Shown piece by piece: positions 22,018 through 33,421 of a stretch of DNA of 64,000 bases (position 1 is its first letter; the number at the start of each line of letters is the position of its first letter). The notes under the pieces were generated by a model. The model was given only the letters and a program-made list of their open reading frames with translations. It had not been told where the DNA came from and did not search any database. This DNA is from Taxillus chinensis (lineage: Eukaryota; Streptophyta; Magnoliopsida; Santalales; Loranthaceae). A program made the position numbers and the translations under genes. The stretch covers positions 48,375,284 to 48,439,283 of the forward strand of contig CM042091.1 in NCBI GenBank assembly GCA_023512835.1, in the 5' to 3' direction.

Positions 22018-23400
22018 ACTCGGCAGGTGATTGCTTATGGATCTAGGCAGTTGAGACCACATGAGCAGAACTATCCCACGCATGATTTGGAGTTGGCTGT
22101 AGTGATCTTTGCTTTAAAGAGCTGGCAGCATTATCTCCTTGGGGAGAAATCTGTGGTGTATATAGACCACAAGAGCTTGCGGTATATCTTTTCTCAGCGA
22201 GACCTGAACCTTAGGCAGAGGCGGTGGGTGGAGTACCTGCAGCAGTTTGAGTTTGATATGATGTACACCCCTGGGAAGGGTAATGTGGTGGCAGATGCTC
22301 TGAGTAGGAAGAGCAGGGCCGTGGTGGCCCATTGTGCCAATAAAGAATGGGAGATGATGGGTCAGTTGGCAGCGATGAGGTTGCAAATGGTGACCAATGA
22401 GGGGCGAGGGACCCTCAGTGTTGTTGTCGCAGTCCCTGAGTTGCAGCGCAGGATCATAGAGGATCAGCTGAGGGACATTGATTGTGAGGTCATCAGAGAC
22501 AGGATTCGGGACCGGGCAGGCATCTTCGATTGGACCGAGGATGCTGAGCATATATTGAGGTATAGGGGTCGCCTGATAGTTCCCACTTCTCTTCAGGAGG
22601 AGGTTCTTCGGGAATTTCACCAGTCGAGGTTAGCTGTACATCCTGGTGGGACCAAGATGTACCATGCCATGAGGAGGCAGTTTTGGTGGCCAGGCCTGAA
22701 GAAGGCCGTTGCTGATTTTATGAGGAGGTGTTTGACCTGTCAGCAGGTCAAGGCAGAGCACCTGAGATCAGCTGGTGAGTTGCAGTCATTGCCAGTGCCA
22801 GAGTGGAAATGGGACCACGTGACCATGGATTTTGTCACTGGACTTCCTCGTTCCAGGGGACACGACACGATATGGGTAGTTGTCGACCGGTTGACCAAAT
22901 CGGCACATTTTATTCCGATTCGAGAGACAGACCCAGTGAGGACTTTGGGACAGAGGTATATTGATGTTATTGTGCGGTTGCATGGAATCCCATTGTCTAT
23001 TGTATCTGACCGGGATGCGAGGTTCACCTCTCAGTTTTGGAGACAGTTGCAACGAGCCTTGGGTACTAGGGTGAACCTCAGTACAGCCTTTCATCCGCAG
23101 ACGGATGGTCAGTCGGAGCGGACGATTCAGACGCTCGAGGATATGTTGCGTGCCTGTGTCCTAGATTTTGGAGGTTGTTGGGAGACTCACCTTCCTTTGG
23201 TGGAGTTCTCTTACAACAACAGTTATCAGGCCATGATTGGGATGGCTCCGTATGAGGCACTGTATGGGCGGCCTTGTAGATCACCCTTGTGTTGGGCACG
23301 AGATGGGAGAGACAGCAGTTCTCGGTCCCGATATGGTTCGAGAGACCACGAGAGATAGTGCGGCTAATTCGGCGGCGCATGTTGACATGCGCGAGTAGGC
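22018..23400 (+). pseudogene. T2 RNase H and integrase
   Basis: The frame continues RNase H (HDLELAVVIF Glu) with VYIDHKSL where TDH is usual; the Asp itself is kept. It ends in VVADALSR. Integrase has the H-H and CLTCQQVK finger, and catalytic D,D,E in TMDFVTGLP, IVSDRDARF and TDGQSERTIQ. It stops at 23356-23358 after the PYEALYGRPCRSPL block. Confidence 0.93.
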
Positions 23401-23433
23401 GAGAAGTCCTACGCGGACCAGAGGCGTCGACCT

Positions 23434-23634
23434 TTGCAGTTTGAGGTGGGGGACCGTGTATTTTTGCGGGTTTCACCACGTCGAGGGCATCGGAGGTTTG
23501 GACGTGGATCCAAACTTTCCCCTCGTTTTGTGGGGCCGTTTGAGATTGTTGCCACCGTGGGCGTAGTGGCTTACCGATTGGCTTTGCCACCGAGTTGGCG
23601 CGAGTACATGATGTGTTTCATGTGTCTCGGTTGA
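23434..23634 (+). pseudogene. T2 integrase C-terminal GPF module
   Basis: FEVGDRVFLRVSP and FVGPFEIVATVG mark the GPF/Y module at the end of chromovirus integrase. A frameshift separates it from the integrase core and another from the chromodomain segment. Confidence 0.88.
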
Positions 23635-23713
23635 GGCGGTATCACCCTGATCCTTCCCATGTGTTGGACTATCGCGAGATAGACTTGGGCGATGATGGTG
23701 CCGTTGTTGAGAG

Positions 23714-23878
23714 ATGCCGACACGGATTTTGGACAGGCGGGACCAGGTCTTGCGAGGCAAGACGATCCCACTAGTTCGGGTGTTATGGCGACACCGAGGC
23801 ATGGAGGAGCAGACTTGGGAGAAAGAGAGCCAGATGCGGGTTCTTCATCCTGAGCCGTTCGAGGACGATCGGTCTTGA
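23714..23878 (+). pseudogene. T2 chromodomain-like C-terminal segment
   Basis: A 54-residue stretch contains RILDRRDQVLRGKTI, VLWRHRGMEEQTWE and RVLHPEPFED. It is the divergent chromodomain that closes Tekay/Del integrases. The stop TGA at 23876-23878 overlaps the first purine-rich block AGGTGGGGAGGA. Confidence 0.85.
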
Positions 23879-24162
23879 GGTGGGGAGGATGTGAGGACCT
23901 TCCCTGAGGTATGAGTTATGTTTTATGCATTTGTTTTGCATATGTTGTTTGAGATATTGTGTAGCTTGTTGATTGTTGGCATCCTGGCATCGTGTGAGCC
24001 TTTTTGGCTTGTTGTCAGTTGCATTGCACCTGTGTGGTTGGTGATCATGTTGATGATCATATTTTGTGTCTTGTTGTTGTGCGGTGCTTGAGCTTGGATT
24101 TTGCTATATCTTTTGGGCTTGTGTTTTATTTTCGAGGACGAAAAGTCCTAAGGTGGGGAGGA
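23877..24162 (+). repeat. T2 duplicated polypurine-tract region
   Basis: A block TTCGAGGACGA...AGGTGGGGAGGATGT occurs twice, at about 23857-23894 and 24130-24165. The second copy directly precedes the 3' LTR and is the working purine tract. The first follows the stop codon and is followed by TGTGAGGACC, which looks like an LTR start. The 270 bp between carry no open frame. Confidence 0.82.
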
Positions 24163-26597
24163 TGTAAAGACTCGTATTTGGGTAGTTTTGAGAGATAGTC
24201 ATTCTATGGAAATGTAACTATCTGGACAGTAGTGTAGCTGTCGATGTGAGCATTTTGACTGTACTTGGTCCCGATTTCGAGTCGGGGCCCCGTTTGACCC
24301 GATTGTTGACTTTTTGGGGTTTATTGGTTGACTTTGCGTTTGAGTAGTCATTTGAGTGTGATAATATCTGAACAGTGTTGTGCTCATCATTTCGAGCGTT
24401 TTGACAGTAATTTGACTCAATTTGGAGTTCGTGACCTCGGGAGGTCAATTATTGCGTTCGGGTCAATTATTCTCTGGGAGGCCAATTATTGGCAACGATA
24501 TATATATAATTAAGAATTGCCTTATCTCTTTAATTGCCAATTATTGGTGCGTGCGTGTTTAAGCAAGAGAGAGAGAGAGAGAGAGAGAAGGTGAAGAGCG
24601 TGAAGAGCTTTCTTGGCGATTTTGGGGCGATTGAAGCTCGTGGATCGCAATAAACCTTTCCAGGTGGGTGTCCTTAACTGTCTTATCTCGATCCTATCCT
24701 TGAATATGTGATCTGTGGTTGTATGAGTGTGTATTTTATGAGGGTTGAGAAGTCAACCAGGGAGGTCTAGATTTAGATCTAGATGAATATATGATTTGTG
24801 TTTATTTCTGCTGTTATCGTGTGAATTAGAGGCGTTTAGGACGCGTTTTGAGGTAAATATTGTAGTTTATTGCGTAAAACATGTGTTTATGAGTGTCTGG
24901 GGGTCACTGGGTTGCTTCCAGACGAAGAAAAGGCCAAAAACGATGATGAACAGACCACTGGGTGAGTTTTAGGGTCGACGGACATCACGACTATGAGTGT
25001 GGGGAGTCACGAGCTTTGGATCGTAGTCAAGACTATGGAGTCGCAGCGTGTTTGGAGTCAGAGAGAGAAGGTGAGAGAAGAGGTCAGGGTCAAGACCGTG
25101 GATCGGACCCCGGGTGATTAGTCCCGGATCAGGTCACCAGGAGTCCAGGAGGAGTTAGCCCGGATCAGTAGTCCGGAGTAGTTAGTCCGGATCAGTAGTC
25201 CGGAGGAGTTAGTCCGGATCAGTAGTCCGGAGTAGTTAGTCCGAATCAGTAGTCCGTAGGAGTTAATCCGGATCAGTAGTCCGGAGTAGTTAGTTCGGAT
25301 CAGTAGTCCAGAGGAGTTAGTTCGGATCAGTAGCATCAGTCCGTAGCATCAAATCCGTAGCATCAAATCCGCAACAAGATGTTCCGCAGTCTAAAGCAAC
25401 GCATGCGACTGGACATTTACATTGTAAACCATTATGCCTAAGTATACTTAAGTTACAATGTAAATAACAAAATACCCCCCATTTGGATTCAAAGAAAAAT
25501 ACTAGAAAAATTAATTTGCACTATTTCAGAATGTGAAAATTGGGATTTAGTGTAAAATCTCGGAAAAACTCAAAAGTTCGTAGTAGTGAATATTTGGAAA
25601 GTGGGGTTAGACATCTCAGAAAAATCCCCAAAAATCAGATGATCTTATTTATGATATGGGAACCCAATGCCGGGACTTTTAATTTCAAGAAAATAGCTGC
25701 TATGGGTACTTCCTTCATAAATCAAAGATTGAGGTTTTACTTGTGAAGACTGGCTACAGTTCCAAAGGAAATGTTGAGAATGACACGCCATACTAATGTT
25801 AGAATGTTGGTGTGAGGTATTGGGGCATGGACTCCGTGACTTATTTGGGTTCTCACCGTGATGCACCGATGGTGCTATGTGGTTGACGTGGCAGGCATAT
25901 GCACCGATGGCAGGCCTGTGTGGCGACTGTGGCCGGGCATATTGCGCTGTGGACAGGCTAAGGCTTGAGTTGAGCAGTTGAGCTCGTGGAGCTAGGGCTA
26001 AGTGCCCTGAGCTGGGATCCCATGGAGGATCGTGGACAAGTTGTCCTGTATAGGCAAGGCCGGGTCCTGATGTTTGTTTGCGAGCCGAGTCCCTGATGAT
26101 TGTGCACACTACACGGTGCACGAGTACACGAGCATGTAGTATAGACTTGTATGTCTGCATGATGTGGAGTGTTAGGGTCACCTATCGAGCTTGTTGCTCA
26201 CCCCTACTTGTTGTTTACCTTTTTTAGGTGTGACCCGAGACTAGTGGAGGACTTTCTTCCAGGAGGACGTGCCCACCACTCGATGTATGATACGATCGTA
26301 TTTTGTATTGTGTATTGTCTTATGTTTGTATCCCAGACATGAGTCCGTGGACAGTTATATTTGCATACTGTCTGTGATGTGATGTCTGTATGACTGTTTG
26401 ACTTATTGTATGCATGATGATGTATGGGAAAGTACAGGATTACCCTTGATACATGACTGTACAGGGTTGCATATTTGAGATAGCACCCGCGGTGTAGTCT
26501 CTATTGGTGCGAGTCATCAACCCCTTGACCTTTCGGGTGCGGGCAAGGGGAAGTCATGTTCCTAGTTCCGGGTTCCCTGGAATTTGGGGGCGTGACA
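24163..26597 (+). repeat. T2 3' LTR
   Basis: The 2435-bp partner of 16244-18622. It has the same ends and TATA region, a longer GA repeat (24566-24588), and about 100 bp of different sequence at 24985-25110 before its TCCGGA array. Confidence 0.93.
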
Positions 26598-26602
26598 GGG
26601 GG

Positions 26603-27860
26603 GTTTCCCTTGAACCGGTTGCTTGTTTGTTTGCATGCATGCTTTATTTTTATTTTTCTTTTATGTTTTTGCTGTGAATGTATGTTTTGCCTGTGAGGTG
26701 CATGGCTACCAAGGTATGGAAATTCTGGTTAACTATATTGACCACCTTAGTATCTTGTTGTGATAAAGATGTTTCAATTGTTAAGGTGTGTTATAAGTTA
26801 GTTGAGCATGTCTTTACTTTTTGTATGATATCACCATGATTTTGGAGCTGACATTTGAATAGTTAGCTTAGCATGTTATGATAGGATGAGATTTGTAAAC
26901 CCTGAAGTTAAGTGCAGAATAGGCATATACTTTTTGAGAGCACCATTATCTTGCCTTTGAGTGTATTTTATGGGTTATTGGGTTATCAATTTGCTCTTAA
27001 TATTCATCACTAGCTATTTAATGGTTGGAGTTACTTAGGCATACGAAGTACCTATTCGTGCTCAGTGTTTGGTGTATGATATTAGTGATTCAAGTATTTC
27101 CGTTTAGTTCTTGTTTAAAAAAACAAAAAAAAAACAAGGGCTTGTGTGAGGACAATAGCAGAGTGAATAATCCATCAAGGGAGAGCATAAAATGCAACCT
27201 TGTAAGGTTATTACTAAAAAGAAGTGTGTAAAAAAAACAAAAACAAAAAAACAAAAACAAAAGTTTTGCAGAATAAAAGCCATACTGGCTCAGTTGTGTT
27301 TATGTAGAATGTTGAGCTCATTTCTTTGGCTCAAGATGTGTTTTATCAGTCATTAGAGTAGAGTGTGCATTCATTGAGTAAAGCAAAGTGTATGAGGTGC
27401 AAAAAGTAAACTAGAGGGTGTGTTTTCCTTGACGAGCACAATGGGGATCTCTTATGTTTACGTGGCAAAAACTTAATTAATAGCTAGTAGTGGGTGTAAG
27501 AGTAAATCCTTAGCTGTTAGGCATTGATAGTAAGGCATGAGAGGAGAGAAAAGAAAGTTATATTTGAGTGAGGCTGCTTTAACCTTGGTGAGGACTTTCA
27601 GGGGGAGCTAAGTTTCATTTTATCCTTGCATGTTTGCTTCTATCTGAACTGTTAGTAATGATATTACATGGTTGTTGGACTTGATAGTAAGGGCATGTTT
27701 AGATTAATTTGTGATTCATTTTAGCTATTGGAATGTCTACTTCATCATGATAGAGTTGTATGTCTTGGGAAACCATGCCTCTCTTGTTTGTTCGTTTATT
27801 CTTTCTTTTCAGTTTGACTGTGTGTTTATTTCTTTTTGCTTGAGGACAAGCAAAGGTTCA
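26603..27860 (+). other. AthA 3' non-coding spacer
   Basis: No coding sequence. Blocks such as TGACGAGCACAATGGGGATC, ATCAAGGGAGAGCATAAAATG and TTGCTTGAGGACAAGC recur in antisense in the 3' spacers of AthC (35915-37500) and AthB (50804-52380). This long spacer before the purine tract is usual for the Athila branch. Confidence 0.8.
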
Positions 27861-27874
27861 AGTGTGAGGGAATT
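27861..27874 (+). promoter_or_regulatory. AthA polypurine tract
   Basis: AGTGTGAGGGAATT lies directly before the 3' LTR start TGATAACG. AthC and AthB have the related minus-strand CAAGTGTGGTGT before their 3' LTRs. Confidence 0.75.
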
Positions 27875-29382
27875 TGATAACGTGCATTTATGCCGTTATC
27901 CTAGACCTTATATAGGGTGTTTTAGAGTATGTTTTGTACCTATTTGCATGATATTTTACACATATTTGCTCTAACCCCTAGGAAGACCCTGTTTGGTGTA
28001 TAGTGGTACTTTTTGAGTGTTTTTGGCAGGTTTTGGAGCAACCTTTTCCCACACACCTTGGCTAGATCACTCCATACACTCAAGTGGAAGCTATAGGAAG
28101 AAGATCGAAACAAAATGAAGGCAAAATCAAGGTGCACGTGAAAAGGCTTTCTCACGTGCAAGGATTTTATTGCATGGATGCCTTCTACAACTCAAGAGGA
28201 AGCTTTGGAGCAAATTTGAGTCGAATTGGAGCTGCACGTGGAAAGGGTCTTCTCACGTTCATTCTCGCGTGCAGGCATTTTTGAGCTCCAAATGATGTGT
28301 TTTGTTGTTTTAATCATTTTCCTCTAAAGAACTGGGGTCAAATTTGGTGTAGTTTGAGTTTTATTTCGCCTAGAACGTCGAATAGTGTCACTAACTAAAA
28401 CGACGTCGTTTTGGCTGCGACCACATTTATAATTAGGGCACGCCTTTTGTAACCCTAATTTGGCCCACTAAATCCTATAAATAGGGGTCTTTGGAGGCAT
28501 TGTAAATCATCTTGAGTGGGAGAATCTGATCTGAGTTCTGAAAAGAGCTATAGCCATTGCTAAAAGACCGGATTGTTCTTGGCAAGGAGTGATTTTGGGC
28601 AGCAGACGCCGGAGTCTTTAGAGGCTGGAGTCTTGGTTCATCTTGGGGTCTTCCTTTATTGTCCTGGTACTGTAATCATGTTCTTTCTTGAAATTGTTAT
28701 TGCTTTTGTCATGATTATGGAGTAGTTCTGTTAGTCTAGGGGAGCAATGTAGCCCCCAATAAATTGTATTCAGTTTGGTTATGGTTGTTCAATAAAATAG
28801 AATTCAGTTCTTGTTTAATTCACTTGCTTGAATGGAAATGCCTAGTTTATGCATAATTAGGTAATCTTAGCCCTTGTCTAGGGTGGAACACTAGTGAATT
28901 AGATTTAATATTGTATGATGGACCAAGTCTGCAACTATTAGATTGTTTATCTACCTTGATCACTTTTATTCACATGGACCAAATGGGATAAAAGCCTTAA
29001 ATCTATCTTAGCATGGATCAAATGTAAGATAGGTAGGAGATAATCAACATGAACATGAACTAGAACATAAATCAAGAACAAGAGCCATAACCAGACTATT
29101 ACAATCGATTGGGTGGTAAACATTGTGGCCCTAGATCCGTAATCACTGAAATTTCTATACCAATAGCTTGCCAACATTCTGATTTAATCATTTTTCGTTC
29201 ACACTATTTGTACAACAAAAATCAATTGTCCAGACATAAAATCAACTTGTTAGCTTAGTGCTTGCTGCTTAACAGCATTAGCTACCTCCCCGTGGGTTCG
29301 ACAACCGGAGTCTTAATACTCCATTTTATTACTTGACTAGTGCACTTGTTGCAAAACCTTCAGACATAATTTATGCGGGTCA
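27875..29382 (+). repeat. AthA 3' LTR
   Basis: 1508 bp, the partner of 4624-6132. U3 palindromes are at 28134-28159 and about 28233-28275, the ACGT palindrome at about 28398-28415 and the TATA box at 28476-28483. It ends at GCGGGTCA, followed by the target duplication GGCCT. Confidence 0.95.
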
Positions 29383-29387
29383 GGCCT

Positions 29388-29676
29388 CTTGCAGATTAAT
29401 GAAGTTGTGGGTCGCTCCCGTATCCAGCAATGCGCCCACAGTTTGGCCCCGGACGGATACGTCCGCATATAACAAATTTTTCTCTTTCGGGTCCTTCGGC
29501 GAGAAGGGCTTCGAGAGAGTGCTCAAGTGTTGGATGGCTCCCAGGTCAGCTTGAGGCTCCTCGACTTTCTCTTTGTTATATTCCGCAACGATGGCATTCA
29601 TCGCCTTGCGGTTCGGACAATCTCTGGTCCAGTGCGGCCCATCACAAATGAAGCACGGCCTCGGTGCCTCTTTCTT
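29388..29676 (-). pseudogene. T1 zinc knuckle and protease, 5' part
   Basis: In the same frame as gag, past a TAG at 29677-29679, comes a zinc knuckle (CFICDGPHWTRDCP) and then the protease active site LLDTGATHNFINLQEA. The AthA insertion begins inside the next codons. The rest of the protease is at 4252-4618. Confidence 0.87.
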
Positions 29677-30768
29677 CTATGCGAAGAACTTCGGTTTGTA
29701 ATTTGTCGAGCTCGAGGCTTTTGGATGTCCACCCTCCTTGTGGCCAACATCCTTTTTCGGTCCGCTTTTGTCTCTCCCATTTTTACCCGCGTACGGCTTC
29801 TTCGTAAATTTTGATTGGGACGAGTAGTCGACCAACATTTCGGCGGCCGCAATGGCATCGTCGAGTGTTTGCACATTGCGCCGATCCAATTCTACTCTCG
29901 CCCATTCTTTTAGGCCGTCCTTGAAGTAAAATAAGAAATCAGAATCGGACATATTGTCGATTTCCAGCATAAGAGTAGTGAACTCCTTGATGTAGTCGGG
30001 AACACTACCCGTCTGCTGTAGTCGACGCAATTTCCCCCAAACTTCTATCTCCGCATTATGTGGGACCAAGTGCTTGCATAATTCCGCTTTGAATTGTTCC
30101 CACGTATCAATTACGCAAAGTCCTTTCTCCCGCTTGGTATGCTTCTGACGCCACCACAGTTGGGCCGCTTCTTGAAAGAAAATTGGGGTGTTGCTTATCC
30201 GGGCCACATCATCGACAACGCCCATGGCCTCGAAATATTGTTCTAGGCCAAACAGAAAATTCTCCACCACAGTGGAATTGCGAGTACCATTGTACATCGC
30301 TGGTTAAGTAACTTTCAGCATGGGGCCGTGTCCGCCGCTAGTAACACTCGGCCCAGCATTTCCCACTGACTGCGGACTATGTCGGCGGAATGTCTCCATC
30401 TCCCTACGGATGTCGTGGATCTCACATTCCACGTATTTCTGTAGGTCAGCCAAATTCTCGTTGAGCGCTTCAATTTGCCCCTCGAACGATTGGCTGCATT
30501 CGCGGATCATGACCTTAGCGGCCTTAGTGATTTTCGCATTTTCAGCAATCAAGTTGTCGACTTGATCGCTAAGTTCTCCGACCAAGGAGTTCACTGCTAT
30601 GAGACTCCCTTCCAGTAGCGAAATCCGAGCTTCAATGGGATCCTTGAGCATCGTCTTGGATTTCCCACGTTTTGGTGGTGTTGGAGTACGCAGCTCCTCA
30701 CGCCCACGACCATGTTGCTACTCCCTGTGCGGTTCCTCCGTCGCAGCGAACCCTTCCTTGTGTGCCAT
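29677..30768 (-). pseudogene. T1 gag
   Basis: The ATG at 30768 gives MAHKEGFAATEE in the same frame as the rest. The frame then meets three stops: TAG at about 30721, TAA at 30304-30306 and TAG at 29677-29679, with no frameshift between. The N-terminal third (ARISLLEGSL to DIRREMETF) looks like a coiled coil. The gag domain follows (YNGTRNSTVVENFLFGLEQYF, FKAELCKHLVP, DYIKEFTTLMLEI). The reading frame is unusually well kept for an old copy, apart from these point stops. Confidence 0.9.
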
Positions 30769-30816
30769 TGCCTTGACTCTTTTTCCCAACCAACCAAATT
30801 ACGACTGGACGTAATT

Positions 30817-30829
30817 GGCTCTGATTCCA
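30817..30829 (-). promoter_or_regulatory. T1 primer binding site
   Basis: On the minus strand TGGAATCAGAGCC follows the 5' LTR end. It resembles the initiator-Met site TGGTATCAGAGC with one change. Confidence 0.7.
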
Positions 30830-30831
30830 CC

Positions 30832-31056
30832 AGTCACGGAGTTAGTCTTACGATGAGCTAACTCGTGCGGCACTTAGTCGCTTAGCGGAAACTTTACGAA
30901 CTAAGTAAGCCGTTTAAGTTTGAGTGAATGTTTAGAGTCATTCGGGACAACGGACAACGATTTATACAAGTGCTAACTCTTTCTACGAGCTATACAATCA
31001 TTACAAATGACTTAAATATGTTAAAAAAATGTGCCGTGAGGCTACGGATCGTGACA
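30832..31056 (-). repeat. T1 5' LTR (internally deleted)
   Basis: 225 bp, matching the two ends of 968-1352 but lacking about 160 bp between CAACGATTTAT and ACAAGTGC. The outer TG on the internal side reads AG. A LTR this damaged is unlikely to promote transcription. Confidence 0.85.
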
Positions 31057-31605
31057 TAATGTTAGTGCTCTAACTACCTACATAATCATTAACCTTACAA
31101 TTAAACATATCTCATGACATATGTCACAATTATGTATCAGCAAAGGATACTATCTCACAAATCAATCACAATTCATCAAATCATAATAAGCAACATAACA
31201 TGTATCAACAGTCAAAATTTATAATAAGGATAATCATCATCTAATTATTTTGTGATAATATATCATGTTCCATTGTATCATATCATCAATATCATGTTTC
31301 GTAGTATTAACAATATCATTTCATTTTGTCTTTCATCATGTCATAACATGCCACCATATATACCATATTATATCATGTCAATCTCCATCATATTAGCCCA
31401 AGCGTCAACATGATCAAATCATCTAGATTTATAAATCATTACCATACCTTATAATCCCTTATCATCAAGTACGTTTTGCTACCTATTATACCACTGAAAC
31501 AATCATCCTCCATCATTTAGCACATAAGTTTCTATGTTTACATCAACAGATGTTAATCCTCCATCATTGGGGTTGTTCCCCTACCCACAACAAGCTTTGT
31601 AATCA
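31057..31605. other. AT-rich backbone between T1 and S1
   Basis: No coding sequence or named repeat. Many short ATCAT-type runs. It ends in the S1 target copy AATCA (31601-31605). Confidence 0.5.
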
Positions 31606-33416
31606 TGTTACGCTCCGGATTTCTAACCCGAGGAAACCAGTTATGACTCCCCTTTACCTACCCGGTGGATAAGGGATAGGGTTAAACAATACCACACAGA
31701 AACATCACAAATAACCACAACAAATGTTCGCAAGCCAAATCACATGTATTTATTACACTTAAATTTCTTTTATATCATTTCCCTATTGGGGTTACATTAG
31801 TTTCCTCAAAATAACATAATATGAAAAGCATCAAAATAATAAACTCGGTCTTCCACCTTGGTGTTCCACCCGATGCCTATAAGTTCCTGGAAAGAAAACA
31901 AATCGCTATAGGAGAGGTGAGCAACCACAGCTCAGTAGGGATCAAGTCTTCCTAACCCATCCTATGCTCCTAGTATCTACATGATGAGTGTGCATGTGTA
32001 GTGTCATAGCAATAATACATAAACTAGTTATAATCAACACTTATAATTAAGGTAACACATAAGCAAGTCACACAAGTGATCACAACCATATCCACAACCA
32101 CACGGGCTACCACAATCACAACCACACAAGCTACCACAACCATAGCCACACAAGCTACCATAACCACAACCACATAGGCTACCACAGCTCCACATAGCAC
32201 ACTTTCAAGCACAACACAATAATACATATTCACAACACATCAAATAAACACATGTATTCAACATCCATCACACAAACCATAATTAGGTCATATTCACATA
32301 ATACGTTCTCAACGACAACCCTGCTATAGTTCTTAAGGTTTTTCATGAGGCTCTACAGTGGAACTAACATGAACAAATATAACCAGGAGACGAATAGCAA
32401 ACGGACACCCCGATGGCCTCCATAATTAACTACCACGAAACGAACCCTTAATCCCCTCTAACCACGAACTCATCGACACTTACAATTATAACACATCAAT
32501 GAAGGCCAACATTCATATAGGAGATCACACCTATAAGAATTTACATAATACATACACATATCATTCACCTCAAGATCTAACCCTATAATAGGTTCAAGAG
32601 AGGTACAAAATCTCTACCTTAAACTTGGTTACGTTACGGTTTTGACTTGAAGGATCTTCCTTGTTCCTTGCTCCCCTCCAATAGGTACCTCGCTCTTCCA
32701 AGAACATAGCGGCAATGATCGAACCGACGACGATCTCTCTCTCTCTCTCCCTCTTTGGCGACTTCAGAACGAAAAACCCAAAAGAACAAAACCTAAAATC
32801 GCAGAACCAAAAGCCATATATCGAAAATACATTATCGCAAGGTCGACGTTGACCAAAAACACTGCTGGATCGACCACATCGACCACCTTTCCTACATCGA
32901 CCAACCACCCACATCGCACATGGTCTGTCTGCAGCTCGGTCGACCACGTCGATGTCATGTCGACCACAAGTTGGACCATCTTCCACGTCGACCAACACAC
33001 ATGGGAAAGCTCTCGGGAAACTGCCCTGGTCGACCTCGACCATGTCGACCATGCTTCAATCACATATCAAAATTCATCTCGCATCAACCAAACTCTCTGG
33101 AATCTCCTCCGGTCAGCATCGACTAACCACCCTGCCAGGTCGACCACGTCGACCAATCCCACATCGACCAAGGCTGCATCGATCAAGCCTTTACACGACA
33201 ATCCAACTTAACTTCTCCAAAATAATTTAGCTTCTGGGGCGCTACCCTAGAATCCCCGCAAGGGGCACTACCCCCTTGACCCCTACTCGCTGACCGGGTA
33301 GTGAGACCCCTGCCGAGGCACTGTGCCCTTAGACTCCTGCTAACCATCTGGACAAGAGTCCTTGCCCAAACACACAAATGACTGACTCCTCAAATCCCCA
33401 AACACGGGTCATTACA
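31606..33416 (-). mobile_element. S1: solo LTR of a chromovirus-like family
   Basis: 1811 bp with TG...CA ends and an exact 5-bp target duplication AATCA (31601-31605 and 33417-33421). On the minus strand it starts TGTAATGACCCGTGT, like D. The blocks at 31850-31985 (CTTGGTGTTCCACC, GCTCAGTAGGGATCAAGTCTTCC) are the reverse of those in D at 49800-49925. No internal coding region is left, so it arose by recombination between two LTRs. Confidence 0.88.
32866..33188 (-). repeat. S1 TCGACCA repeat cluster
   Basis: Eleven exact copies of TCGACCA occur in about 320 bp, with further variants. Several face each other as GGTCGACCACGTCGACC-type palindromes. The cluster lies in the U3 part of the minus-strand LTR. 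D, otherwise related, has a different sequence at this position. Confidence 0.85.
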
Positions 33417-33421
33417 AATCA

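Larger units (their letters stand above)
16244..26597 (+). mobile_element. T2: Tekay/Del-type chromovirus nested in AthA
   Basis: LTRs are 16244-18622 and 24163-26597, starting TGTAAAGACT and ending GCGTGACA. The target duplication GGGGG is exact (16239-16243 and 26598-26602). An initiator-Met-type primer site follows the 5' LTR and an AGGTGGGGAGGA purine tract precedes the 3' LTR. The gag-to-integrase order is complete, with a Tekay-like C-terminal chromodomain segment. It inserted after ORF2 of AthA. Confidence 0.95.
4624..29382 (+). mobile_element. AthA: Athila-type Ty3/Gypsy element with nested T2
   Basis: LTRs are 4624-6132 and 27875-29382, starting TGATAACGTG and ending GCGGGTCA. The target duplication GGCCT is exact (4619-4623 and 29383-29387). 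A tRNA-Asp-type primer site follows the 5' LTR. The order is gag, protease remnant, RT, RNase H, integrase, palindrome-rich spacer, ORF2, long 3' spacer, polypurine tract. The gag sequence and the FMDD-type RT match the Athila lineage. Without T2 the element is about 14.4 kb. All reading frames are broken. Confidence 0.93.
968..31056 (-). mobile_element. T1: chromovirus (Ty3/Gypsy) split by nested AthA
   Basis: This is the outer element of the left half, on the minus strand. Its 5' LTR (30832-31056) is at the right and its 3' LTR (968-1352) at the left. The order gag, protease, [AthA insertion], RT, RNase H, integrase, chromodomain is complete. A TAAT repeat (964-967 and 31057-31060) flanks the element; a clean 5-bp target duplication is not visible. 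The integrase ends in a GPF-type module and a chromodomain, which defines chromoviruses. The short LTR suggests a Reina- or Galadriel-like lineage, but I cannot place it firmly. Stops and frameshifts throughout show that it is dead. Confidence 0.88.

Noticed and set aside
32024..32233. Val/Ala/Cys-rich open frame in S1
   Set aside because: It comes from a simple ACCACAACCACA-type repeat inside the LTR.
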